From Verrucomicrobiales bacterium (GTDB taxonomy: Bacteria; Verrucomicrobiota; Verrucomicrobiae; Limisphaerales; UBA1100), in NCBI GenBank assembly GCA_002721895.1, contig PBLV01000015.1, forward strand, positions 62,001-126,000: a DNA stretch of 64,000 nt. The letters are read 5' to 3'. The notes under the pieces are model-generated. The model searched no databases. It saw nothing but the letters and a program-made list of their open reading frames with translations, and was not told where the DNA came from. How positions within the stretch are numbered: position 1 is the first letter of the stretch; every line of letters begins with the position of its first letter. Shown here piece by piece: positions 1 to 7,872 of this stretch. The translations under genes were made by a program, and so were the position numbers.

Positions 1-14
1 TGTTTCCACCGTGT

Positions 15-1271
15 GTGTTCGTCCTTGGGCTTTTTTTCTTTTCAGTTCTTGAAGTCTTAGGGCGTTGGGCGATTGCGCCGAAGAATGTTCCGATTGCCAG
101 GTTGGCGGAGAATGTTGGGCGTCATCTCAAGGCGAATCCGAAGGATGCGCACGGACATTATGTGCTGGGGCGTCTGCATAGTATGGCGTTTGCCTTGCGG
201 AGTCATGTGGTGGAAGTGGTGGATCCCTTCCGGAGGCCGGAAAGGGGCAAGGGGCTGCCGGCGTTTGCGCCGTGGAGGTCCATTTTGATTCGTACCCCGG
301 AGAAGCCGAAGCGGACTTTGACGGTGGCTCACCTGCTGAATCTGGACGCCTCCCTTCGTCACTATGGGATGGCGGCCAAGTTGAACCCGAAAGACGCCAA
401 GACTCGTCTCGGGTTGGCTTGGATGTATGAAAGTGGATTCAAGGTTGCAGTTGCGGTGAAAAGTGCTCCAGCCCAAGCTGGGAAGCTGCCGGAGGAACAG
501 CGGAAACATTTGGCGGACATGGCTGCTGAAGTAGGGGAATGGGAAGAGCGAGCGTTGGCACTTTATTCCGAGGTGATCAAGTTAAGTGGCGAGACTGACA
601 TCAAGAAGGGTTTTCTGGGGCCGGCTGCCGATTCGTTGTTGAGCAGTGATGCGGCGCAGGCGATTCAACGAATTCTTAGCAAAAAAGGCCGGGAAAATTC
701 ACCGGTACAGCAGAAACTTCTCGCAGCCGCGGCAGCACACCAAAAAAGGCTGGGTGTGAAGGGCCGTGTAGTGACGCCGATCATCTTTCCCTTGGACAAG
801 CCCAGACCTTTGAAGAATCTGCTGTTGACTGGGAAGACTATCACGTTTGATCTCGATGGGGATGGTGTGAAATCAAGATGGCCGTGGGTGAAGCCGGATA
901 CGGGCCTTTTGGTTTGGGATCCGAAGCGGACTGGGCGCATCCTTGATGGGCGGCAGTTGTTCGGCAGCGTGACGTGGTGGATTTTCTGGGCTCATGGCTA
1001 TGAGCCCATGGGTATGCTGGATGACAATCAGGATGGCTGGCTGGAGCAGCGCGAGTTGAAGGGGCTGTCGGTTTGGCGGGATTTGAATGGCAATGGGGTT
1101 TCTGATGGCGGGGAGGTGAAACCGGTTGCTGCAATGGGTATCAAGCGGCTTTCCTGCAAGGCGCATGAAAGCGCTTCTGGATGGAGCAGCCCAGTCGGGC
1201 TGGAAATGAGCGATGGCCGAAAGTTGCCAACTTATGACTGGACCCCGCGTTCCATTCCGGCGCGTGATTGA
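15..1271 (+). CDS. TPR-like protein with FrpC/RTX-type calcium-loop C-terminal domain
   Basis: The reading frame opens with GTG at 15 and has no stop upstream, so the gene may begin before the window. The first ~15 residues are strongly hydrophobic (FVLGLFFFSVLEVLG), consistent with a signal peptide or membrane anchor. Residues ~25-240 are helical with TPR-like pairs such as LKANPKDAHGHYVLGRL and KLNPKDAKTRLGLAW. The C-terminal third has three EF-hand-like acidic loops: DLDGDGVK (~279-286), DDNQDGWLEQREL (~336-348) and DLNGNGVSDGGEV (~356-368). Their spacing, with a WxxPDTGLLVWD stretch and a RxLFG motif between them, matches the calcium-binding domain of FrpC/RTX-associated proteins. Inferred role: exported calcium-binding protein; function unknown. 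No operon partner is visible. Confidence 0.7.
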   Translation: MFVLGLFFFSVLEVLGRWAIAPKNVPIARLAENVGRHLKANPKDAHGHYVLGRLHSMAFALRSHVVEVVDPFRRPERGKGLPAFAPWRSILIRTPEKPKRTLTVAHLLNLDASLRHYGMAAKLNPKDAKTRLGLAWMYESGFKVAVAVKSAPAQAGKLPEEQRKHLADMAAEVGEWEERALALYSEVIKLSGETDIKKGFLGPAADSLLSSDAAQAIQRILSKKGRENSPVQQKLLAAAAAHQKRLGVKGRVVTPIIFPLDKPRPLKNLLLTGKTITFDLDGDGVKSRWPWVKPDTGLLVWDPKRTGRILDGRQLFGSVTWWIFWAHGYEPMGMLDDNQDGWLEQRELKGLSVWRDLNGNGVSDGGEVKPVAAMGIKRLSCKAHESASGWSSPVGLEMSDGRKLPTYDWTPRSIPARD

Positions 1272-1276
1272 TCGAG

Positions 1277-1606
1277 CTAATCAAAAAAGCCCAGTGCTTC
1301 CAGCTCCCGCCGCAAATTGTCCAAGGCGGTCTTACTCACTTGGGGCAGAGGAGAGCGTGCTGGGCCGCAGCCCGCGTGCCCAGCAGCGCCATCACCGCCT
1401 TTGCGAGATGGACGTGGCCGTGCGCCTTGGGCGCGTCAATCAACGCCACTGAACGCTGCTGCCAAAACTGTGCGGTTTTCTAATTGCCGCAGTTTCCCCT
1501 TGTGGGGGCCGCGCAGTTGCTGGATTTGTCTTCATAGAAAACATGTTCCGGTGGCAAGTCGTTAATCGAGTTCTGTTTTTTTGAGTAAGCTGTCACGCTC
1601 AAACAT
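1277..1606 (-). pseudogene. decayed small gene downstream of the symporter
   Basis: No intact gene fills the ~346 bases between 1272 and 1617, but the minus strand looks like a broken one of about 110 codons. An ATG at 1606-1604, only 11 bases after the symporter stop, begins MFERDSLLKKTELD and then hits TAA. Coding-looking pieces follow in alternating frames: INDLPPEHVFYEDK, then QQLRGPHKGKLRQLENRTVL, then APKAHGHVHLAKAVMALLG, and finally PQVSKTALDNLRRELEALGFF with a TAG at 1277-1279. The first and last pieces share a frame. At least one break coincides with a run of seven A (minus-strand sense). The family is not recognised. It could also be chance reading of non-coding DNA. Confidence 0.4.
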
Positions 1607-1617
1607 CAATCGTCGGC

Positions 1618-4290
1618 TCATTCGGCCTCTGCGCGGGTTTGCCAAGTGAGGCCTTCCAGTTCGCCGGTGTCGCGTGGCATCAGGATGCTCAGTAGCCAGC
1701 CGATCACAAAGCAACTGCCGGTGCCAACCGCCCCGTAAAGTAGCCCATTAAGGTCTGTGAAGTTCTTCACATACCAAAGGGCTGCTACACACGCGGCCAG
1801 TCCGGCCCATGCGTGAATCGCCGCCACGCGGCGGGCAAAAATTCCCAGTGCAAACAGTCCGCCCAAGGCCCCCAACAACAGGCCGATGATTCCCATCAGG
1901 TGGTCCCAAAGATGTTTTACATCCTGCGTGGCGATGATGAGCGCGGATACGGTGCCGAGCACGCCCAAGGCCAGCGTGAGCTTGCGGGCGGTGGCCAGAG
2001 GGTTGGCAGGTTCGCCACGTAATCGTGTGACAAAATCGGTGGAGAGAGCCGTGGCAATGGAGTGCATGCTGGAATCGAGGCTGCTCATCGCCGCGGCAAA
2101 GACGCCTGCGACCACCAAGCCAGCCAAGCCTGCGGGAAGTTCATTGACTATGAAAACAGGCAATATCTGATCGCTCTTGGTCAGTGGGCCAAGGTCGTTG
2201 GGATTCTGTTGGTAGAAGACAAACAAGGCCGTGCCGAGCCCAAAGAAGATGATGGATCCTGGGATGGCTAGTATTCCGTTGGTGTAGATGGCACGGGAGG
2301 CTTGTTTTTCATCGGGCGTGGTGAGGTAGCGTTGCACGACTGCCTGGTCGGAGGTGTACGGTAACAGGTTGGTGAAGAAAGCACCGATAATCACGACCAG
2401 CAGCGCGTCTGAAGTCCAACTCCATTCCCAGTTCACCCACTGGAGTTTGCCTTGTTCAGCGGCCACATGCATCAACTGCCCGGCACCACCTTCCACTTGT
2501 CCGGTGATTACCACGATGGCTGCCACTGCACCGAGGAGCAGCACGATCGTTTGCAACACATCCGTCCAGATAACGGCCTCGATGCCACCGAGCACCGTGT
2601 ATGCCGTGCTAAGAACACCCATCAGTATGATGCACGCCACCAAGCCAACGCCGGTGACAGCCGAAAGCGCGAGTGCGGGCAGCAAAATCACGATGCCCAT
2701 GCGGGCAAGCTGGAAGAGCACGAACGATGCACTGCCTACAAGCCGCAGTCCCAGACTGAAACGCTGTTCCAGATAGCCGTATGCGCTGGTGAGATTCAGG
2801 CGCCTGTAGAAGGGAAGGAAAAAGCAAATTACAATGGGGGCGATCGCGAGGATGCCGCACTGGAGAATGAAGCGTGTCCAGTCGGTTGCGTAGGTCTTGG
2901 CCGGGATGGCAAGGTATGTGATGGCACTGAGTTGTGTGGAGTAAATGCTCAAGCCCGCGGCCCACCACGGGATGCGGCGGCCGGCCAGGAAGAAGTCGTC
3001 AGTCGTCTTGCCGCGCTTGGACATGACAAAGCCAATGCCCACCAGCACAGCAAGGTACGTCGCCAGTACCGCCCAATTTAGTGTGCCAAAGCTGCGGTTC
3101 GTTTTTATCGGCGTCACCAGCCACGTTCGAGAGGTGCGCACGCCGGGATTGGATTCGCCGCTGGGAATCACGATGCTTTCACCCCAGCGCACGGCTGAGG
3201 TGGTTACGTGGCCGCCAGTGGCGCCTCTGCCGTTGGGGCGGCTCCCCTCGGGAAACTGATCGTAGACACTCCAGCGATCTGTCACGCAATTGTACATCAA
3301 TACATCACGATTGAAGCCGGCATGTTCCTCGAGCATTCGGGTTTTTTCCGGCCCGCTGGGCATCGCTTCCAGTTTTAGGAAGCGTTCGCCATCCGCGCCG
3401 CCGAACAGGAACAAGTGGTTTGCTCCCCAGCCGGTCCCCATGCCGGCCATCACGCAGCGCGCCTGCTTGTCTCCCTTCACTTGGATGTCGCGAAGTTTGG
3501 TCCATTTGTTTTGCGATGGACTGTACTTGTGTGCGTCGCGAAGCAGTTTCCATTGACCGTCCTCCTTAGTGCGGCCGCTGAAGATAAACAGGCAAATCTC
3601 ACGTCCATCATGTTGTGCTGCGGCGATATGGTGAGAGCGCGCAGAACCTTCCCATGGGGTCAAGGACTTCCATTCGGGATCTTTGGATTTAAGGTCCAAC
3701 GCCCAAAAATTTTTTGTGGCACCTGTTCCACTGTCGCCGCCGGTGACATAAACGATGTCGCCAATCAATGCCCCGGCTGCCGTCGTGGTGGCTTTGGGCA
3801 AGGGGGGCAGCCCCTCTTGTTCCACAACGGTACCGTTCTCTGCCTTCAGCTTGAAAACCCGGCTCGTTACCTGGCTTTCCGAAATGTAATGCGTGGCGTT
3901 CTTGTCATGAGTTTTGTATTCGCCGCCGATGCAGATCACGCCGCTGGAATGGGAGACGGCGATTCCGTAGCCGATGATATGTTTCAGGCGATTGTCGACT
4001 TTTAGGTTTTCGGAGGACTGATTGCCGTTTCGACGCAGGGCGTAAATGGTGTCGTGATAAATCTTGGGTGGATTAGCCCGGCCGTCTCTATCCGTGTTCC
4101 ACGGCATGCCTTCTGGGAAATTCGCGCCTCCCGCGACGATGAGCACATCGTTGTGAACGCCCACGAATGGCCCTGCCACGCCGATATGGTCCTTGGGGAA
4201 TAGTGGGAGTTGTTCCCACTTAAGAGGGGGTTTGGCGGCGGCCAATGCGCAGGTGGCAATCAGGCAGAATGTGATCAGATAGTTGCGCAT
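1618..4290 (-). CDS. cyclically permuted mutarotase (Kelch)-sodium:solute symporter fusion
   Basis: The 890-residue product starts at the ATG ending at 4290, because MRNYLITFCLIATCALAAA is a clean signal peptide; longer frames upstream add only low-complexity sequence. Residues ~25-395 form a Kelch beta-propeller of the cyclically permuted mutarotase/NanM type, with repeated GG-containing blades (VAGGANFPEG, VYVTGGDSG, LFLFGGADGER). From ~400 to ~870 it becomes a sodium:solute symporter, beginning LNWAVLATYLAVLVGIGF and TDDFFLAGRRIPWWAAGLS. In this family the propeller interconverts sugar anomers, notably N-acetylneuraminate, and SSS proteins import sugars or sialic acid. A periplasmic mutarotase joined to its transporter is the natural reading. 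The substrate (sialic acid or another sugar) is not shown by the sequence. Confidence 0.88.
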   Translation of the reverse strand: MRNYLITFCLIATCALAAAKPPLKWEQLPLFPKDHIGVAGPFVGVHNDVLIVAGGANFPEGMPWNTDRDGRANPPKIYHDTIYALRRNGNQSSENLKVDNRLKHIIGYGIAVSHSSGVICIGGEYKTHDKNATHYISESQVTSRVFKLKAENGTVVEQEGLPPLPKATTTAAGALIGDIVYVTGGDSGTGATKNFWALDLKSKDPEWKSLTPWEGSARSHHIAAAQHDGREICLFIFSGRTKEDGQWKLLRDAHKYSPSQNKWTKLRDIQVKGDKQARCVMAGMGTGWGANHLFLFGGADGERFLKLEAMPSGPEKTRMLEEHAGFNRDVLMYNCVTDRWSVYDQFPEGSRPNGRGATGGHVTTSAVRWGESIVIPSGESNPGVRTSRTWLVTPIKTNRSFGTLNWAVLATYLAVLVGIGFVMSKRGKTTDDFFLAGRRIPWWAAGLSIYSTQLSAITYLAIPAKTYATDWTRFILQCGILAIAPIVICFFLPFYRRLNLTSAYGYLEQRFSLGLRLVGSASFVLFQLARMGIVILLPALALSAVTGVGLVACIILMGVLSTAYTVLGGIEAVIWTDVLQTIVLLLGAVAAIVVITGQVEGGAGQLMHVAAEQGKLQWVNWEWSWTSDALLVVIIGAFFTNLLPYTSDQAVVQRYLTTPDEKQASRAIYTNGILAIPGSIIFFGLGTALFVFYQQNPNDLGPLTKSDQILPVFIVNELPAGLAGLVVAGVFAAAMSSLDSSMHSIATALSTDFVTRLRGEPANPLATARKLTLALGVLGTVSALIIATQDVKHLWDHLMGIIGLLLGALGGLFALGIFARRVAAIHAWAGLAACVAALWYVKNFTDLNGLLYGAVGTGSCFVIGWLLSILMPRDTGELEGLTWQTRAEAE

Positions 4291-4398
4291 ATTGGGGCGG
4301 GGCTGCGTGGGTGAAGGTTTGTCCCTGAAGATTGGGGTGTCGAGGGAAAATTGGGGATTTCTGTTGCGGTTTAATTGTTTGTACGTAATTTGGTTTCC

Positions 4399-5145
4399 AT
4401 GACGGGTGTGAATGAACTTGCTCCGCTTGAATCGATGGGGGCTGTTTTGGCGGTGTGGGCACCGGGCAGGCAATTGCCACCAAGCTTGCGGCTGGCGAAG
4501 GGACAGGATGTTTTGTCTGCGGCGTTGGCGGCTGGAGAGACTTGGGTGGAGGCCAATGGGCGGGATGGTCTGGTTGATGTCCTGCCAAGCCTGCTGGATG
4601 AAGGCCAGTCGGCCTGTGTGTTTGCGAATTTGGCAGGGGCACTCGCTGCCGAGGATTCAAGGGAAGGGCGTGTAGCTTTGAGGGAGCTGGGAGAGTTGCT
4701 AAAGATCAATGATCGTGATGGGCGCGACTTGGTGCGATCGCTGGAATGTCTGGCTTCCCGGGATTTGTTGCGAGAGCGTGAGGAATGGGTGGGTTGCACA
4801 GCGGTCATGATTGGATTGTCGGCGGCGGATGGAGAGGAGGTTGGTGAAGAATCAAAATGGCTGGAGGAATTTGCCGGGGAGGCTGGAGTGTTGACTGAGG
4901 CAAGGGCACTGCTGGATGAGAGGGGCAAGGATGATTTGATTGAGAAAGTGGAAGGGCTTGGGAGTCGGCAAAGAAATTTTCTTATGGCGAACCTGATGGT
5001 TTTGATGTTTGTGGATGGGAAATGGAGTGGCGAGGAACAGGCGATGCTGGATGAATGCTGCGAAAAGCTGCGGGTGATGACTTGGGAAGCTGAGGGGCAG
5101 CTGAAGGCCATCCACACCATGTTTAACCTATCGGTGTTTGGGTGA
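4399..5145 (+). CDS. TerB-like acidic alpha-helical protein
   Basis: A 248-residue acidic, leucine-rich protein without signal peptide or membrane segment. The ATG at 4399 (MTGVNELAPLES) is preferred over a TTG 24 bases upstream. The C-terminal part (NLMVLMFVDGKWSGEEQAML, ~206-225) resembles the TerB/DjlA N-terminal helical fold, in which an acidic D-G-x-x-x-x-E pattern binds metal. A second, weaker copy lies around VMIGLSAADGEEVGEE. Its stop codon directly abuts the stop codon of the convergent amidase gene, and the gene is divergent from the symporter. The opposite strand is also open over almost the same interval, but that reading gives serine-rich low-complexity protein. The exact function is unknown. 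Confidence 0.6.
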   Translation: MTGVNELAPLESMGAVLAVWAPGRQLPPSLRLAKGQDVLSAALAAGETWVEANGRDGLVDVLPSLLDEGQSACVFANLAGALAAEDSREGRVALRELGELLKINDRDGRDLVRSLECLASRDLLREREEWVGCTAVMIGLSAADGEEVGEESKWLEEFAGEAGVLTEARALLDERGKDDLIEKVEGLGSRQRNFLMANLMVLMFVDGKWSGEEQAMLDECCEKLRVMTWEAEGQLKAIHTMFNLSVFG

Positions 5146-5856
5146 TCAGCCAAAGAGCTGATGGAGATGTTTGGCGGGGAAGTTGCGGCCAGGGCAGAGG
5201 GTTTGTTCCAGCTCGCGATGGAGCATGAACTTGGGGCGTTCGTGCAGCATTCGATTCTTCAGATAATCAGCCAGTTCGACGAGCGAAGCCACTTGGCGGC
5301 GGGTGGGGTTTTGCCGCTCGAAATTGCCAACTAGGCAGATGCCGATGGAATTGGCATTAAAGGTCTCGCTGCTGACGTGTCCGCCGTTGAGCTGGGAAGT
5401 CCATCGGTTGCCAACTTCCACGGCACCGTCCGGGGAGTTGGTGCCGTTGCCGATGACGAAATGATAGGCCAGCCCGTTTTCCATTCCTTTTTGCCGATGG
5501 AACCCGTCAAAGATGCGGGCGCTGCCGTTGGGCGTGGCACTGTGGTGAATGATGAGGTGTCGCCACTTGCGAATATCGACCTTGGGCCGGGTGATGGTAG
5601 CCAGTGGGAGATTCTTGTAGGTGGGCTTAAGAAGAAGTTTTTGGCCGATGAGAATCAGGTCGCTGGAAAGGCCGTTCCATAGCTTGAGTTGGCGAACGCT
5701 TAGGCCATGGCGGCGCCCGATGGCGGTTAGGGTGTCGCCGCGCTGGACGGTGTGGATGGGAGCTTCGGGTGCCAAGCTGCCCGCGCAGACAAAGGGAGCA
5801 CTGCCGCATACAGCTGCGGCACGCAAAAATTTCCGCCTGTCAACACCATTGGACAT
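5146..5856 (-). CDS. Tat-exported LysM N-acetylmuramoyl-L-alanine amidase
   Basis: The 236-residue product cuts the bond between N-acetylmuramic acid and L-alanine in peptidoglycan. The start at 5856 gives MSNGVDRRKFLRAAAVCGSA, a twin-arginine signal; an upstream ATG would bury it. One LysM domain spans ~35-76 (HTVQRGDTLTAIG...LILIGQKLLL). An Amidase_2/PGRP domain spans ~98-228 with the expected zinc ligands: HHSATPNG (His104/105), HRELEQT (His213) and CPG (Cys221). The Tat signal is typical of folded periplasmic amidases. The likely role is cell-wall turnover or recycling. The 3' end meets the convergent TerB-like gene with no intergenic base. Confidence 0.9.
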   Translation of the reverse strand: MSNGVDRRKFLRAAAVCGSAPFVCAGSLAPEAPIHTVQRGDTLTAIGRRHGLSVRQLKLWNGLSSDLILIGQKLLLKPTYKNLPLATITRPKVDIRKWRHLIIHHSATPNGSARIFDGFHRQKGMENGLAYHFVIGNGTNSPDGAVEVGNRWTSQLNGGHVSSETFNANSIGICLVGNFERQNPTRRQVASLVELADYLKNRMLHERPKFMLHRELEQTLCPGRNFPAKHLHQLFG

Positions 5857-5931
5857 CACGGCGATTGTGTAACAAATCCACATGTAAGGGTCGAGTTTTT
5901 GCGCGGAAAGATATCCCCACGCATTCGCGCC

Positions 5932-6393
5932 TTACTCACATGCGGCATCAAGAATGGCGGTTACCAGAGCGGTGATAGCGGGTTCGCCGGAGGCACGGGG
6001 GCCGGCGATGTTCAGGGTGGTGCTTTGGGTTTTCTCAATAAATTCGCGCAGGGCATGGGCGTTTTTTGCAATGGACTGGTTTCCGTGTAAATGGAGGCAT
6101 GGCTTTCGCAGGGTGTTTGCCAGTTCGAGCGTGGCGAGTGAGCCCCCAGTCAAGGTCGGGGATTGGCTGATGATCACGGTGGCGTCGGAATCGCGAATGT
6201 TCCATTCTGTACGTTGAATGTATGTGGTGTTCGGTGTTTCCTTGAGGTGATATCGGGCAGCGATGGGGCCATCCTCGGCGAGGCGTCCGGAGGGGCACCA
6301 GCCGTCATGCTGGATACCGTTGGCCAGCGCCCAGTCCAAGGCAGCGCGGTCCGCGCCTGTTTGGCCGCCTGAAACGATTTTTGGAAACGGCAT
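5932..6393 (-). CDS. YpsA/putative molybdenum-carrier family Rossmann protein
   Basis: A 153-residue protein with the glycine-rich N-terminal loop VSGGQTGADRAALDWAL (residues ~7-23), the hallmark of the 'putative molybdenum carrier' (cpYpsA-related, SLOG/LOG-like) family. A further conserved-looking segment is GWCPSGRLAEDGPIA. Members bind nucleotide-like ligands in a Rossmann fold; the biochemical role is not settled, and the molybdenum label comes from a structural annotation. It is cytoplasmic, with no signal peptide. It is divergent from the sulfatase gene, 53 bases away. Family assignment is fairly secure; substrate is unknown. Confidence 0.8.
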   Translation of the reverse strand: MPFPKIVSGGQTGADRAALDWALANGIQHDGWCPSGRLAEDGPIAARYHLKETPNTTYIQRTEWNIRDSDATVIISQSPTLTGGSLATLELANTLRKPCLHLHGNQSIAKNAHALREFIEKTQSTTLNIAGPRASGEPAITALVTAILDAACE

Positions 6394-6446
6394 CGGCCGA
6401 TCATGCTAGGCTGGCCAAATAGGGCGAGGCCAATGTATCAACGCGC

Positions 6447-7865
6447 GTGCCCGGTAAACCGAACATACTCTGGATTTGCACCGACCAGCAGCGGGCGGAC
6501 ACAATTTCAGCGCTGGGGAATCCTTATATTCGGACACCTCATATTGATGCGTTGGCCGCCAACGGGACGGCGTTCACCAAGGCCTATTGCCAGAGTCCTG
6601 TTTGCACACCCAGTCGGGCATCGTTCATGACGGGCCGTTATCCGCGGACCACTCGTTGCCGCCAGAATGGCCAGGCCATGCCACCGTCCGAGCGGTTGAT
6701 CAGTCGGTTGTTTGCGGATGCCGGTTATACCTGCGGCCTTGCCGGCAAGCTGCATCTGGCGACCTGCGCCAATGGCGTGGTGGAAAAGAGGATTGATGAT
6801 GGTTACAAGGTGTTCCACTGGTCGCATCATCCCCAGCCGGATTGGCCCGAGAACGCCTACACCCAATGGTTAACCTCCCAAGGAACAAGTTGGGAGGAGC
6901 TTTATGATGGGCCGGCCACTCCTTACGTGAAGCATGGGATTCCCGCGGAGTTTAACCAAACGACTTGGTGCGCAAAAATGGCAACCGACTTTATTCGCGA
7001 GCAGCAGGGTGGGCCGTGGTTTTTCAGTTACAACTGCTTTGCGCCGCATCATCCATTTGATCCACCCGTGGATTATTTGGGCCGATACAATCCTGATGAA
7101 CTCCCGCTGCCCAAGGTTCATTCCTCCGAACCCAAAAGCAAAACCACCTATCAAGAGCTCGACAGTATTTACGCCCATGATGACCCCGCTGGCTATCACG
7201 TGGCGGCCATGAGTGACCGCGACAAACGTGAGGTGACGGCCGCGTATTATGCGATGATCGAGCTAATTGATGAGAATGTCGGGCGGATGGTTGCTGCGCT
7301 TGAGGAGACTGGACAGCTTGAGAATACGATAGTCATTTTCATGAGCGACCATGGGGAGATGCTGGGGGATCATGGCATTTATCTAAAGGGGCCACATTTT
7401 TATGAGGAGGCAGTGAGGGTTCCCTTGGTGATCAGTTGGCCGGGGCAATTTGCCGGTGGGAAACGGGCGGATGGGCTCGTCGAGTTGCTCGACATCGCTC
7501 CCACGCTCCTTAATGCCGCCGAGTTGCAGATTCCCCAGTCGATTCAGGGTAGAACGCTTCTTCCAATCCTGACGGGGGCGGCTGATCCGGATACCCATCG
7601 GGAACATGTATTCAGCGAGTATTACAATGCCTGGAGTCATCGGCACAGTTACGGAACGATGTATCGCACTGAGGCCCATAAAATGATCGTCTATCATGGC
7701 ACGGACCAAGGCGAGTTGTATGACTTGGAATCCGATCCTGACGAATTTGAAAACCTTTGGCACGACAACAGCACCACTTCGCTAAAGGCGGACCTCCTCA
7801 AGGCCACCTTTGATGCCAGCGTCTTTACGATGGATCCGTTGCCGCCCCGCGAGGGGCCGTTTTAG
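6447..7865 (+). CDS. type I sulfatase
   Basis: A 472-residue sulfatase that hydrolyses sulfate esters, in marine and soil verrucomicrobia usually on polysaccharides. The active-site signature CTPSRASFMTGR has Cys53 as the residue converted to formylglycine by a maturase. Metal ligands are visible at DQQ near the N-terminus (Asp13) and in MSDHGEMLGDH (Asp301, His302). The frame starts with GTG at 6447; the ATG at 6433 is out of frame. There is no obvious signal peptide, unusual for a polysaccharide sulfatase, so the enzyme may be cytoplasmic or the start may lie elsewhere. It converges on the aldehyde dehydrogenase gene, 7 bases away. The substrate cannot be deduced. Confidence 0.88.
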   Translation: MPGKPNILWICTDQQRADTISALGNPYIRTPHIDALAANGTAFTKAYCQSPVCTPSRASFMTGRYPRTTRCRQNGQAMPPSERLISRLFADAGYTCGLAGKLHLATCANGVVEKRIDDGYKVFHWSHHPQPDWPENAYTQWLTSQGTSWEELYDGPATPYVKHGIPAEFNQTTWCAKMATDFIREQQGGPWFFSYNCFAPHHPFDPPVDYLGRYNPDELPLPKVHSSEPKSKTTYQELDSIYAHDDPAGYHVAAMSDRDKREVTAAYYAMIELIDENVGRMVAALEETGQLENTIVIFMSDHGEMLGDHGIYLKGPHFYEEAVRVPLVISWPGQFAGGKRADGLVELLDIAPTLLNAAELQIPQSIQGRTLLPILTGAADPDTHREHVFSEYYNAWSHRHSYGTMYRTEAHKMIVYHGTDQGELYDLESDPDEFENLWHDNSTTSLKADLLKATFDASVFTMDPLPPREGPF

Positions 7866-7872
7866 CCGTTCA

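Noticed and set aside
4371..5153. Long minus-strand open frame opposite the TerB-like gene
   Set aside because: The translation is serine-rich low-complexity sequence (SSSSALASVNTPAS-like) typical of the antisense of an acidic Leu/Glu-rich gene; the + strand reading has a domain-like pattern.
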